A stretch of 64,000 bases of DNA from Desulfopila sp. IMCC35006 (GTDB taxonomy: Bacteria; Desulfobacterota; Desulfobulbia; Desulfobulbales; Desulfocapsaceae). The position numbers were made by a program, and so were the translations under genes. Of this stretch, positions 1-9,663 are shown in pieces. Below the pieces are notes generated by a model that made no database searches, had not been told where the DNA came from, and saw only the letters and a list, made by a program, of their open reading frames with translations. The stretch is from assembly GCF_005116645.1 (NCBI RefSeq), contig NZ_SWCM01000008.1, positions 124,001 to 188,000 of the forward strand, given 5' to 3'. The first letter of the stretch is position 1; every line of letters starts with the position of its first letter.

Positions 1-2
1 CC

Positions 3-608
3 CAGCATAACTACAGCCCGAAATCTCAGAAGGTCTTCGAGTCAGTGCAGGACCTGATTGAAGATTTTCGGGTTCAGGGATGCATGGACGGTGAGGGCAC
101 CTACACCGACGAATTTGGCAAATTTATCCAGACAGCAAATTATCGTATTCCCTATGACGGGGAAGTACAGCCCACAGGAGCAGTTATGAATAGTAAACCC
201 GCAACCGAACAGGCCAATCAGATAGACATTCCGAAAAACCTCTCCGCACAATCACGTCTTCTTTCGTCTCTGATGAAGATTAGGAAGTGTCCCAAGTGCG
301 GCCGGGTGCCAATGTTTTGTGAATGCAAGGCATTCAGTAGATATCACGCCGTGACGCTGATCGAGGCCATTGCCCGGCTAATAACCAAAGAGGACCTAAT
401 CAGGGCGATGCACAACGGGAGGCTGGGCGACGGCAAGACCTACTATGATGATGCGTGTATGCTCTGGTTTCTCCGAGAGGGTGAGGATCGGCCAATACAC
501 CTCAATCCTTATGCCAATACCCCCGACGAACACTTGGCGGTCAATTTCACGATGGCCAGGGATCTTTTCCAAGAGGTGATGGCCGAGGAGTCAGCTATGG
601 TCAATTAG
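3..608 (+). CDS. Hypothetical protein with a zinc-ribbon-like Cys motif (5' partial)
   Basis: The reading frame is open to the left window edge, so the true start lies outside; an internal GTG at 45 is not needed as a start. The visible part has about 201 codons. Its only clear landmark is a CPKC...CEC cysteine cluster near the middle, spaced like a small zinc ribbon. The rest is soluble and mixed, with no signal peptide or membrane segment. I do not recognise the family. The next gene is phage-like, so a prophage or mobile-element origin is possible, but nothing in this protein proves it. Confidence 0.6.
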   Translation, partial: QHNYSPKSQKVFESVQDLIEDFRVQGCMDGEGTYTDEFGKFIQTANYRIPYDGEVQPTGAVMNSKPATEQANQIDIPKNLSAQSRLLSSLMKIRKCPKCGRVPMFCECKAFSRYHAVTLIEAIARLITKEDLIRAMHNGRLGDGKTYYDDACMLWFLREGEDRPIHLNPYANTPDEHLAVNFTMARDLFQEVMAEESAMVN

Positions 609-767
609 AGGTTGGAAAAAGAGTACCGGCAATAGGGATGGTGCAGGAGCATTGAACGTACCTCTTGCCGGAGTCAGGTGGTTTTGAGGTGGAGAGGCTT
701 CTACGCCTCTCTTCGCGATGATAAAATTTTCTCAATATGACCGTATGAAAAAAGGAGTTCTATTAAA

Positions 768-1298
768 ATGAAAGAGTTATGCGGAGCTAAAAAACGCTCA
801 GGAGAACCATGTCGTAAACCGCCAATGAAAGGAAAGGCACGGTGCAGACTGCACGGTGGTCTCAGCACGGGCCCGCCCCTTGGCTCGAAGAATGCTGAGG
901 TTCATGGCATTTACACCCGGCACTTGAGCGCAGCCGAGTCTGAACGCTTTCAGTCTTTACAGCTCGGTTCGGTCGATGATGAGTTGAAGCTCTGTCGAAT
1001 TAGGCTGGAAAGGGCATTGAAGGCGGAAGCTGAGCAAGCAGGTAAGCTATTGATTGAAGAGAGTATTTCGAATTCTGGCCAGAATGCAGGGATCTCTTTT
1101 CCAGCCGAGACCAGGCGTAAAAAAGTGAAGGATTTCGATAAGATAATCGATGGATTGTTGGCAAGGATAACCCGTTTGGAAATTGCCCGCAAAGCGCTGG
1201 ATTCTGGGTTCGGCGACAATGACACTATCACGGGCTTTGAAGTGGTCGAATATCCGGACGAAGAACCAGGGGAAAACAGCGCGAGTGTCACTGATTAG
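768..1298 (+). CDS. HGG-motif phage-like protein (possible small-terminase type)
   Basis: A 176-residue protein whose first 45 residues carry the pattern CGAKKRSGEPCRKPP, a further Cys and RLHGG. This Cys-rich HGG N-terminus is seen in many phage and prophage proteins often annotated as terminase small subunit-like. The remainder is charged and helical with an acidic tail, fitting a DNA- or protein-binding role. A good RBS (AAGGAG, 754-759) precedes the ATG. No large terminase or other packaging gene is visible, so it is an isolated phage remnant or a free-standing member of the family. The family resemblance is from memory; the packaging role is unproven. Confidence 0.6.
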   Translation: MKELCGAKKRSGEPCRKPPMKGKARCRLHGGLSTGPPLGSKNAEVHGIYTRHLSAAESERFQSLQLGSVDDELKLCRIRLERALKAEAEQAGKLLIEESISNSGQNAGISFPAETRRKKVKDFDKIIDGLLARITRLEIARKALDSGFGDNDTITGFEVVEYPDEEPGENSASVTD

Positions 1299-2015
1299 GT
1301 GTCATTGAATAGACTAGTGCTGGTATTATGTTATCATAACATGCACTTATATTGGCACTCACGCAGGATACGATATCCTGTGGAGGTGCTCTGCTGGGTG
1401 CTTTGTCGTCCTGGGAAGAGTGACAAATAGCTTTGTGCTATCGCTCTTCTCAAGCCTGGAAGAGGTTTCCGGTCTGTCAATATGTCTATTTGATTGGGTG
1501 GGTGGGTGGGGTACCCTTTTGCGGCAGTCGGTGTGCGTGGCCGTACCGTTGCCGTGTTTCGCGACACATTTTCGGGCCTATATAGCGAAATTCTCGGAAC
1601 AAACCGACTGTATTTTATTGCATATACTCAAAAATGAATTAAAACAACAAGGGAATACTGATAATCTTTGTAAGATTTTTTTGAAAATATCGAAATTTCT
1701 AGATATACCTCCAAGGTCATGTTGCCGGTATTGTTGTCGGTCAATATTTAATGGAAGTAAATCTGGGCTCTGAATTTACGAAAAGACGGGATAGAATAAG
1801 CCACCCACAATTCTCTTATTATCATTGATAATATGATATTCTGCATTAAACCTTCATTCTCTTTTTTGTTTCATTGCACGATATTCATTGAAACAGAGCT
1901 ATCAAAATGTTAGGTGATGAAAATCACTCAACTTGACAACAAAAACACTAGCTTAAAACTGTCACTTTTTGTTAGCAAATGGAACATCCTTGGCAACCCT
2001 GTGTCGTGGAGACCT
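1299..2015. other. AT-rich non-coding gap with three perfect short palindromes
   Basis: No convincing gene is visible. A 117-codon frame from 1420 has a low-complexity, Cys/Leu-rich composition unlike a protein. The gap holds three perfect inverted repeats: ATGTTAT-C-ATAACAT at 1328-1342, CAGGATA-CGA-TATCCTG at 1364-1380 and ATTATCA-T-TGATAAT at 1818-1832. The first and third share the core TTATCA/TGATAA and could be operators. The stretch separates the phage-like genes from the CRISPR-Cas locus and probably contains the promoter of the WYL regulator gene. Confidence 0.5.
1818..1832. promoter_or_regulatory. Candidate operator upstream of the WYL regulator
   Basis: Perfect 7-1-7 palindrome (ATTATCA, T, TGATAAT) in the AT-rich region before the regulator gene. 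Its position suits autoregulation by a dimeric HTH-WYL protein. No binding-site consensus is known to me for this protein, so the function is inference. Confidence 0.3.
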
Positions 2016-2999
2016 ATGTCCGTCCGGTTGAAGTATGGGCGTTTTTTATGTTTTCATGGCCAAATAAAGGCCGGAAGGTTTCCTAATGCCAATAATCTTG
2101 CAGAAACCTTTGAACTCTCCGGTCGAACCGCTCAGAGAGATATTGAATTTATCCGCGACAGGCTTGATGCACCGCTAAAGTATAACCACCGACATCGCGG
2201 TTACTACTATACCGACGACTCCTATGAATTACCGTCCCTGTGGATCAGCGAATCCAATATCCTGGCCTCGACTATCCCCGATCAAGCCTTAAAGGATCAG
2301 CTCTGCCGTCTGATTGACCGGATACCGATCATAACCGGAGACAAATCCATAACATGCCTGGAACAGATCAGTGAAAAAATCTCGGTCAAAAATATTGAAT
2401 ATTCTCAGGTCGACAGAGATATTTTTCGACAATCGGTTAAAGCTCTTTTTGCTGGAACTTCCCTAAACATAATCTATCATTCGCCCCACACCGATACCAC
2501 CACCGCCAGAATCATTCACCCTTTGCATCTGATGCACTATATGGGCAGTTGGCATCTCATTGCTTGGTGTGGAACCAGAATGCAGCTGCGAAATTTCGCC
2601 CTTTCCCGAATCCAAACAATCAGCTTCGTCACCGAGAACCTGGTCATACCCGGCAATTTCCATGAACTCAAGGAATACACCAGAAAACACTTTGGCATTA
2701 TGCAGGGCAATACCTCAAGCGAAGTTGGGCTGCACTTTGCCCCGAAGATCGCCGCCTGGGTAAATGAACAGATCTGGCATCCACGGGAGCGGTCAACGCC
2801 CAAACCGGGCGGCAGCCTCACCCTGCATTTTCCGGTCGCCGATTTCCGCGAACTGATCAAAACCATCCTCGGCCACGGTGCCGATATCGAAGTGCTTGAA
2901 CTGCCGGAACTTAAAACTCTTGTTCATGAAGAAATCGAAAGGATGACAAAATATATTGTTTGTATGACACCGCCTGACATGGTGAGGGTGTTATGGTGA
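2016..2999 (+). CDS. HTH-WYL domain transcriptional regulator next to cas operon
   Basis: A DNA-binding regulator of the YafY/WYL class. An N-terminal winged HTH is visible (NLAETFELSGRTAQRDIEFI, followed by the typical RGYYYTDD strand). A WYL domain follows (NIIYHSPHT...RIIHPLHLMHYMGSWHLIAWC), then the usual WYL C-terminal extension ending near LVHEEIERM. WYL proteins sense nucleotide-type ligands and often regulate phage defence and cas genes. The gene ends 42 bp before cas3, so the two may share a transcript. The start is uncertain: ATG 2016 gives 327 aa and fits the family. The frame also opens upstream at GTG 1914, but those extra 34 residues do not resemble the family. Confidence 0.85.
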   Translation: MSVRLKYGRFLCFHGQIKAGRFPNANNLAETFELSGRTAQRDIEFIRDRLDAPLKYNHRHRGYYYTDDSYELPSLWISESNILASTIPDQALKDQLCRLIDRIPIITGDKSITCLEQISEKISVKNIEYSQVDRDIFRQSVKALFAGTSLNIIYHSPHTDTTTARIIHPLHLMHYMGSWHLIAWCGTRMQLRNFALSRIQTISFVTENLVIPGNFHELKEYTRKHFGIMQGNTSSEVGLHFAPKIAAWVNEQIWHPRERSTPKPGGSLTLHFPVADFRELIKTILGHGADIEVLELPELKTLVHEEIERMTKYIVCMTPPDMVRVLW

Positions 3000-3041
3000 A
3001 GGTCGATCATAATCAAAATATCACCAGGAAATGAAAAGAAA

Positions 3042-6000
3042 ATGAACCAACCAGATGACGAATCAGCCAAGATAGAGATGGTGGTTAACCGGTTTGCAAG
3101 GACCTGGACCCTTCTCCTGCAATACGATGAGGACAGTCTTGGAAGGCCCAAACCAACACACCCCTCGCGTAAATCTCTTGATTACGAGAAGGCAAAAAGG
3201 GCTATAGCCACATTGAAGACTGAACTGACCAAACGCGGCGAAGCCGGCGACTTGTTCGGGCTGGAGCGTGCACATCAGCTTCAGGGGATCCTCGGCAATA
3301 TCAGCCAGACCTTTGACGGCAAGGACCTCTATCCAAATGTCGAAGAAAAGGCCGCCTGTCTTCTTTACTTCGTTATCAAGGACCATCCGTTTTCCGACGG
3401 CAATAAACGGATTGGCTCTTTTTTGTTTCTACTGTTTCTCGAGGAGAACGGGTTACTTGAAAAATCGGGAATGAACCATAACGGACTTGTAACTTTGGCT
3501 CTGTTGATTGCCGAGAGTGATCCACGGCAGAAGGATTTGTTGTTTGGATTGGTTTTGAATTTGCTGCACGAGAATGAACATGACTTATACAATTTTTCTT
3601 TTCCTATCGAAGGAGAAGTCGAAGAAACGAGGATGTACTACAAATATTGGGGGAAAGCTGAGAAGGAGGGCAGCAATTACCACCTTTTGCTATATCATTG
3701 TTTGGACGTGGCTGCGGTAGGGCAAGTTCTACTCACACGCAACGAATTTATCAGAAAACGGTTAGCTGGCGCAATGGGCCTTGAAGAACAGCTCTGCGTT
3801 CGTTGGTTGACATTGTTTCTGGCGCTTCATGATATTGGGAAATTTTCCGAAAGCTTTCAGAATCTGCGTCCAGACTTGTTGGAGGCATTGCAGGGAAAAA
3901 CAAGTTCAAAGGCTTACTCTGTCCGGCACGATAGTCTGGGATACCTGCTTTGGAAAGAACACTTGTGGGACACCCTGACTACCGAGAATACATCACTGTT
4001 TCCCGAAATCGGTCAAGACCTAGAAGATTGGCAGGATCTCTTTGAAAGTCTCCTGAAATCTTTTACCGGGCACCATGGTACACCGCCGACCCTGAAAGGT
4101 TCAAATGGTATTCCTTTGTTTTCTAAAAGCTATTTCACAGAAGATGATATTGATGCCGCCCAAAAGTATCTCAAAGCTCTCGGGGAATTGTTTCCATCAC
4201 CAACCCAGGAGGTAAATTTCCCGCATCCGTCTGACCTTGAAGAATCCATTACTCGTTCGTCATGGCTGATTGCTGGTTTTGTCGTGCTCTGCGACTGGAT
4301 CGGTTCGAACAATTCCTGGTTCACGCTTCAATCTAAGGCAATAGCGTTGCCTACCTACTGGCAAAGCCATGCCTTGCCGCAGGCACAACGAGCCTTGCTG
4401 GCATCAGGTCTCGGCAGACCGAAAGCAACAACAGAGGAACCTTCTTTTGCACGATTTTATCCAGGTTTCACAAAACTAACTCCCCTCCAAAAGCATATTG
4501 CAGAATGTCCTCTTGCTTTTGATCCTCAGCTTTTCATTCTGGAGGACGTCACCGGGTCCGGGAAAACCGAAGCCGCCATAACGCTTGGCGGGGCCTTGAT
4601 GTCAGCAAATCTTGGCCAAGGAATTTTTATCGCTCTGCCGACAATGGCCACATCGAATGCCATGTATGAACGCTTAATGCAGATGTACCATTTGCTTTAT
4701 ACGGACGAAGAAAATCCCTCATTGATATTGACCCATGCTGCTCGGCATCTTTCGGAATCATTCATGGCTTCGGTAGCTGATCCAAAACGATATACAGCAG
4801 ATGATGAGGCAGCTACAACGCAATGTTCGGCTTGGCTTGCAGACAATCGCAAGAAGGCACTCCTGGCTGATGTTGGCGTTGGGACCATAGATCAGGCGCT
4901 TTTAGCGATCCTTCCTACTCGGTTTCAGTCACTGCGGCTCTTTGGCCTAGTGGGACATGTTTTGATCGTTGACGAGGTCCATGCCTATGACCCATACATG
5001 AACAAACTGCTTCAAAGCATGCTGACATTTCATGCAACCCTTGGAGGCAGTGCCATTCTCCTTTCAGCAACCTTGCCGCAGCATACCAAGCAGGAATTGC
5101 TGCACGCCTTTGCGCGTGGCCGTGGTGAATCAGCACCATTTCTCGTGAAAGAAGATTACCCGCTTTGCACCGCCTATAGTGCCCAAGCGGGGCTTACGGA
5201 GACAGGTATTGATGCCACTCCACAACGCAGGTGCTTTGTGGTCGTCAAAATTGTTAGTGATTGCGGGGAGGTTGAAAGATTGATTCGTGACGCTTCAGAT
5301 CGTGGGCAATGTGTCTGTTGGATCAGAAATACAGTCCATGATGCTTTGGAAGGATATGCCCGACTAAAGGACCATATTCCGGCCGATAAGCTGATGATTT
5401 TCCACGCTCGTTTTGCCATGGGTGATAGATTGAAAATTGAACAATCTGTCCTTTCGACTTTTGGCAAGAAAAGTGGTGCTTTAGAGCGAAGTGGCAAGGT
5501 ACTTGTTGCCACCCAGGTTGTTGAACAGTCCCTTGATTTGGATTTTGACCTCATGATTTCCGATCTTGCCCCAATGGATTTATTGATTCAGCGTGCAGGA
5601 CGACTGCATAGACATCAACGAGACGAGTGCGGCAATCCTCTCACCACCGGTGAGGATCGACGCGAAGCTGGCTATCTCGTTATCCATGGGCCGTTTCCAG
5701 CTCAAAATGTCTTGGGTGACTGGTATAAGGCTGCATTTCCCAAAGCCGCGTTCGTTTATCCAAGTCACGGACGCCTCTGGCTTACCGCTCACCTTTTTGT
5801 AGAGCGAGGCGAATTGCGCATGCCTAACGATGCCCGTCTACTGATTGAAGCGGCTTTTTCAGACCAGGCGGATAATATACCAGAATCGTTGCGTAAACGA
5901 GACAACAATGCAGAAGCGCAGCAGCAGGCTGACAAATCGCTGGCCCATATCAATATGCTCAAGCTGGATGAAGGATATTCCGCCACCATCAGTCAATGGC

Positions 6001-6365
6001 GGGAAGACATGAAAACCCCGACTCGTCTTGGGGCAATGGATTCAACAGTTCGTCTTGCTCGTTGGGACGGATGCACGTTGCGACCATGGTATACGGATGG
6101 ACAATTCCCTTGGGATATGAGCCAGGTAAGTCTGCGCAGTTCTCTAGTTGATGCCGAGGCGGAAAATGAAGATCCGGCATTGGCCAAAGCTGTAGCTCAA
6201 CTAAAGGAAAAATTGCCGGACAAAGGAAAGTGGTCGGTTCTGGTACCTTTGTCGCAAGGAGAAGGCGGCTGCTGGCAAGGTTGGGCTCTGAACAATAAAA
6301 ATGCTACCGTAATCATTGATTATGATCCTGTGACCGGGGTGATGGTTACCCCAAAGGAGGAGTGA
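3042..6365 (+). CDS. cas3: Fic/Doc-Cas3 fusion: type I-E helicase-nuclease with N-terminal Fic domain
   Basis: A 1107-residue fusion, about 200 residues longer than a normal type I-E Cas3. Residues 1-175 match the Fic part of RhuM/Fic-DOC proteins, with the Fic motif HPFSDGNKRIG at 115-125. Like phage P1 Doc, it has NKR rather than NGR. I see no clear (S/T)xxxE(G/N) inhibitory motif. Cas3 proper starts near M198 (MYYKYWGK). The HD nuclease has H219, H263-D264 and H344-H345. The SF2 helicase has TGSGKT 504-509, DEVH 644-647, SAT 675-677 and QRAGRLHRH 850-858. Cas3 nicks and degrades Cascade-bound DNA. The stop overlaps cas8e (TGATG). The cas3 identity is certain; a Fic activity on proteins is inferred from the motif only. 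Confidence 0.95.
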   Translation: MNQPDDESAKIEMVVNRFARTWTLLLQYDEDSLGRPKPTHPSRKSLDYEKAKRAIATLKTELTKRGEAGDLFGLERAHQLQGILGNISQTFDGKDLYPNVEEKAACLLYFVIKDHPFSDGNKRIGSFLFLLFLEENGLLEKSGMNHNGLVTLALLIAESDPRQKDLLFGLVLNLLHENEHDLYNFSFPIEGEVEETRMYYKYWGKAEKEGSNYHLLLYHCLDVAAVGQVLLTRNEFIRKRLAGAMGLEEQLCVRWLTLFLALHDIGKFSESFQNLRPDLLEALQGKTSSKAYSVRHDSLGYLLWKEHLWDTLTTENTSLFPEIGQDLEDWQDLFESLLKSFTGHHGTPPTLKGSNGIPLFSKSYFTEDDIDAAQKYLKALGELFPSPTQEVNFPHPSDLEESITRSSWLIAGFVVLCDWIGSNNSWFTLQSKAIALPTYWQSHALPQAQRALLASGLGRPKATTEEPSFARFYPGFTKLTPLQKHIAECPLAFDPQLFILEDVTGSGKTEAAITLGGALMSANLGQGIFIALPTMATSNAMYERLMQMYHLLYTDEENPSLILTHAARHLSESFMASVADPKRYTADDEAATTQCSAWLADNRKKALLADVGVGTIDQALLAILPTRFQSLRLFGLVGHVLIVDEVHAYDPYMNKLLQSMLTFHATLGGSAILLSATLPQHTKQELLHAFARGRGESAPFLVKEDYPLCTAYSAQAGLTETGIDATPQRRCFVVVKIVSDCGEVERLIRDASDRGQCVCWIRNTVHDALEGYARLKDHIPADKLMIFHARFAMGDRLKIEQSVLSTFGKKSGALERSGKVLVATQVVEQSLDLDFDLMISDLAPMDLLIQRAGRLHRHQRDECGNPLTTGEDRREAGYLVIHGPFPAQNVLGDWYKAAFPKAAFVYPSHGRLWLTAHLFVERGELRMPNDARLLIEAAFSDQADNIPESLRKRDNNAEAQQQADKSLAHINMLKLDEGYSATISQWREDMKTPTRLGAMDSTVRLARWDGCTLRPWYTDGQFPWDMSQVSLRSSLVDAEAENEDPALAKAVAQLKEKLPDKGKWSVLVPLSQGEGGCWQGWALNNKNATVIIDYDPVTGVMVTPKEE

Positions 6366-7999
6366 TGCAATTCAATCTGCTTGATGAGTTTTGGATACCT
6401 GTGACTCGACAAGATGGAACACCCGAGATGATTGCCCCTTGGCAAGTGACTGGTCGTTTCGTGGAAAATCCCATTGTGTCGCTGAATGCCCCGCGAGCTG
6501 ATTTCAATGGTGCGCTGATTCAATTCCTGATTGGTCTGGTCCAGACCGTTGCGGCTCCCAGGAATAATGCTGAATGGCGAAAAAAACTAAAGGAGCCACC
6601 ATCACCAGAGGAGCTTAAGTCTGTATTTTCGACGGTGCATGTTGCTTTTGAACTAGGGGGCAATGGGCCGAGATTCATGCAGGATTTTGAAATATTCAAT
6701 GCTGAGGAAGGTGGCGTAGAGGGGTTGTTAATTGAGTCACCAGGCGCTCACACTAAAGAATTGAATATTGACCACTTTATAAAGCGAAATTCTTCGCTTG
6801 CGATGTGTCCGAGTTGTTGCTCTATCGCCCTTTTTGCATATCAAACAAATTCACCATCTGGCGGACCTGGCTATATGACTTCTTTACGTGGCGGGGGACC
6901 TCTTTCAACGCTAATCCTTGGGGATAAAACGCATGCTACACTGTGGCAGCTAATATATTTGAATGTTCTAGAGCAAAAGAACTTCCTTGAAATTTGTGGG
7001 AATCCAGAGTTGCCGTTAGGGAAAGCCATGTTTCCATGGCTAGGGGAAACCAGAAAAGGAAGACGAAAAAAAGGATCTGAATTCTATGGGGAATACACTA
7101 CCCCAGATCTTGCTCATCCAGTAACCATGTTTTGGGCAATGCCCAGAAGAATAAGATTAAATGTTGAAAATCCGTCTTCAGGGAACTGCGATATATGTGG
7201 GGGAAATTCGACTACACTCATCAGCACCTATAAAGAAGTCCCTGGAGGAGAAAGTTATGGTGGGACATGGCTTCATCCCCTAACACCATACTACGAAAAA
7301 ACTGCAAAGGGAGAAACTAACATTTTGCCAGTTCATGCCCAACCAGGGGGAATTTGTTACCGGCATTGGCTCGGTCTTGTTCAGCAAGATTCAGTCGCAA
7401 ACAGAATGCCTGCACGCATAGTTCATGAGTTTATCGAACGTGCTAGGAATTCATGGCAGTTTCGTCTTTGGGCCTTTGGCTACGACATGGATAACATGAA
7501 AGCCCGGTGCTGGTACGAATCCACTATGCCTCTTCTTCAAGTCGATCCAGCGTATCGGTGCGAGTTTGAAAATTATGTCGCAGGAATGGTCAAGGCCGCA
7601 TCAGAAGTCGCCAATAACACGCGTAGTGCCGTAAAAAAAGCATGGTTTCACAGACCAGGCGATGCCAAAGGGGATATAAGTTTTGTAGATGCTGGTTTCT
7701 GGATGCAAACAGAACAGGCCTTTTATGATGCTTTGAAAAATCTGTGTATGGGCATCGGATCAGGAGCCAACACTATGACAATACGACAGACTTGGCACCA
7801 GGCACTTTGTGTCCAGTCAATCGCGTCATTTGATGCATATGCCTGGGAAGGCCCCATCGAAGATGCTGATCCTAAACGTGTAGTTGTTGCCCGAAAGGAA
7901 CTTGGAATGTTCAATCACGGCAAAAAAATCAAAGAGTTGTTGGAGTTGCCGGTAAAACAAAAATCTCCCGGCAAAGTAGTTAAGAAAAAAGACAAATAA
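6365..7999 (+). CDS. cas8e: Cascade large subunit Cas8e (Cse1/CasA)
   Basis: A 544-residue large subunit of the type I-E Cascade complex, which recognises the PAM and recruits Cas3. The start NLLDEFWIPV and the region around MCPSCC (C148, C151) to SGGPGYMTSLRGGGPL are typical of Cse1. A second CxxC (CDICGG) lies in the middle, so a bound zinc is plausible. The ATG overlaps the cas3 stop as TGATG, with a strong AAGGAGG 4 nt before it, so translation is coupled to cas3. The C-terminus ends in a Lys-rich tail. The gene looks intact and normal in length. Confidence 0.93.
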   Translation: MQFNLLDEFWIPVTRQDGTPEMIAPWQVTGRFVENPIVSLNAPRADFNGALIQFLIGLVQTVAAPRNNAEWRKKLKEPPSPEELKSVFSTVHVAFELGGNGPRFMQDFEIFNAEEGGVEGLLIESPGAHTKELNIDHFIKRNSSLAMCPSCCSIALFAYQTNSPSGGPGYMTSLRGGGPLSTLILGDKTHATLWQLIYLNVLEQKNFLEICGNPELPLGKAMFPWLGETRKGRRKKGSEFYGEYTTPDLAHPVTMFWAMPRRIRLNVENPSSGNCDICGGNSTTLISTYKEVPGGESYGGTWLHPLTPYYEKTAKGETNILPVHAQPGGICYRHWLGLVQQDSVANRMPARIVHEFIERARNSWQFRLWAFGYDMDNMKARCWYESTMPLLQVDPAYRCEFENYVAGMVKAASEVANNTRSAVKKAWFHRPGDAKGDISFVDAGFWMQTEQAFYDALKNLCMGIGSGANTMTIRQTWHQALCVQSIASFDAYAWEGPIEDADPKRVVVARKELGMFNHGKKIKELLELPVKQKSPGKVVKKKDK

Positions 8000-8057
8000 T
8001 TGTTGATGATATCGTTATTCAATGCCAACTGAGATTGTTGGTAATCAAGGAGGCAAC

Positions 8058-8558
8058 ATGAGTATTTCGATTCTACGGTTTAACAAGGACTCGGCAGAGC
8101 TAAAAGACTTTATGGCCTGGTGGGAATCGCTCGACGAGAAAAGGGGCGACCGGGCAGAACTTCGCCGTTGTGCCACTCTGACAGAAGTTGTTTTTACCCC
8201 GGCCTATCATCGTTTGCGGCAGGCACTTTGCCATTATGGAGCAGTCCACGATGATGGTTTGGCCCTGGCGGCCGGACTGGCTGCGCGTGTCAAATCCAAC
8301 ACCACGGATGGGACTATTGCTGAACAAATGGCCTCGGGCAAAGCAGACGATTCAGCGAGGGTGAGTGGGTTACGGTTTCGTAGACTTCTGAAAATCAAGG
8401 ATCAAGAAGCCCTGTTTCCTGCCTTGGGACGCGTCATTGTGCTCATTGATAAAAGAGTCAATTTAGCCAGTTTAATCCAGAGTGTTTATTTCTGGAATGA
8501 TCGATCTCGAAAGCAATGGGCCTTCGACTACTATTCTAAAGCTCCGTCCGAAAAATAA
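8058..8558 (+). CDS. cse2: Cascade small subunit Cse2 (CasB)
   Basis: A 166-residue protein matching the usual 160-180 residue length of Cse2. It forms the dimer that stabilises the R-loop inside type I-E Cascade. The visible pattern is the helical N-terminal FMAWWESL, the RAELRRCATLTEV stretch typical of the family, and a basic SGLRFRRLLKIKD segment. ATG 8058 is chosen because AAGGAGG lies 5 nt upstream; an earlier in-frame ATG at 8022 lacks an RBS. It sits between cas8e and cas7e as in most I-E loci. Confidence 0.9.
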   Translation: MSISILRFNKDSAELKDFMAWWESLDEKRGDRAELRRCATLTEVVFTPAYHRLRQALCHYGAVHDDGLALAAGLAARVKSNTTDGTIAEQMASGKADDSARVSGLRFRRLLKIKDQEALFPALGRVIVLIDKRVNLASLIQSVYFWNDRSRKQWAFDYYSKAPSEK

Positions 8559-8586
8559 CCAATCAAACACCCAAGGAGAAATAATC

Positions 8587-9663
8587 ATGAGCACTTTTAT
8601 CCAACTGCATTTGTTGACCTCGTATCCTCCCTCAAACTTGAATCGTGATGATCTTGGCCGTCCCAAAACCGCGATTATGGGTGGTAAAAATCGCTTGCGA
8701 ATTTCCTCTCAAAGCCTCAAGCGAGCTTGGCGAACATCCGATCTGTTTGAATCTGCACTCGGAGAACATATCGGGACGAGAACAAAGAAGATGGGAATCG
8801 AAATTTACAAACAGCTCTGTTCTAAAGGCGTTTCAGAAGCCAGTGCGATTGAACTTGGAAAGAAAATTGTGAGCTTTTTTGGAGCAACCGAAAGTGCTGA
8901 CAAGAATAACTCTCTCAAAGAGCTGGAATCTTCTCAGCTCATACATTTTAATCGATCTGAAATAAATGCGCTTACTGCATTGACTGACAAAATTGCCCGT
9001 GAAGGCAAAGTCGAAGCAGATGATCTCAAAAACCTCGTCGCAAAACGACATGATGCTGACATATCAATGTTCGGCAGAATGTTGACAGGTAAAGAGGTTA
9101 CGAAGGTAACGCATGATCCCGAAGCTGCCATACAGGTTGCCCATGCCATCACTGTCCATGAAGTGGCTGTGGAAGATGACTATTTTACTGCTGTCGATGA
9201 TTTGAACCGTGGCGAAGAAGACCGTGGAGCTGCCCATATTGGCGAAACCGAATTCGCAGCAGGGCTATTCTATCTGTATATTTGTATCAATCGTGATTTG
9301 TTGATCGAGAATCTTGGGGACGATGAGGGTTTGGCCGATAAAACCCTTAAGGCTTTAGTCGAAGCCGCAGTTAAGGTCGGGCCAACCGGTAAGCAGAACA
9401 GCTTCGCATCTCGAGCCTATGCCTCCTATGTGCTTGCGGAAAAAGGAGAACAGCAACCTCGCTCTCTTTCCGTTGCTTTTCTAAAGCCTGTACGCGGCGA
9501 AGATATTCTTGCCAAAGCAATTTCTGAAATTGAAACCAAACGCATGAACATGGAAAAAATCTATGGACCATGTGCCGACGCCCACAAGGTGATGAATGCA
9601 GAAACAGGTTCCGGTAGCATCGACGACATAATGACCTTTTTGACGGAGAAAGGCCATGCATGA
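8587..9663 (+). CDS. cas7e: Cascade backbone subunit Cas7e (Cse4/CasC)
   Basis: A 358-residue RAMP protein. Six copies build the crRNA-binding backbone of type I-E Cascade. The N-terminus (FIQLHLLTSYPPSNLNRDD, then GRPKTA...RISSQSLKRAWR) is the standard Cas7e signature. A central FGRM block and the TVHEVAVEDDYFTAVDDL segment are also characteristic. The start at 8587 has AAGGAG 8 nt upstream; an upstream frame extension to 8482 runs into cse2 and is rejected. The last 8 nt overlap cas5e. Confidence 0.94.
   Translation: MSTFIQLHLLTSYPPSNLNRDDLGRPKTAIMGGKNRLRISSQSLKRAWRTSDLFESALGEHIGTRTKKMGIEIYKQLCSKGVSEASAIELGKKIVSFFGATESADKNNSLKELESSQLIHFNRSEINALTALTDKIAREGKVEADDLKNLVAKRHDADISMFGRMLTGKEVTKVTHDPEAAIQVAHAITVHEVAVEDDYFTAVDDLNRGEEDRGAAHIGETEFAAGLFYLYICINRDLLIENLGDDEGLADKTLKALVEAAVKVGPTGKQNSFASRAYASYVLAEKGEQQPRSLSVAFLKPVRGEDILAKAISEIETKRMNMEKIYGPCADAHKVMNAETGSGSIDDIMTFLTEKGHA

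Noticed and set aside
1420-1773. 117-codon open frame
   Set aside because: Composition is low-complexity, with no RBS and no family likeness; it lies in the AT-rich gap.
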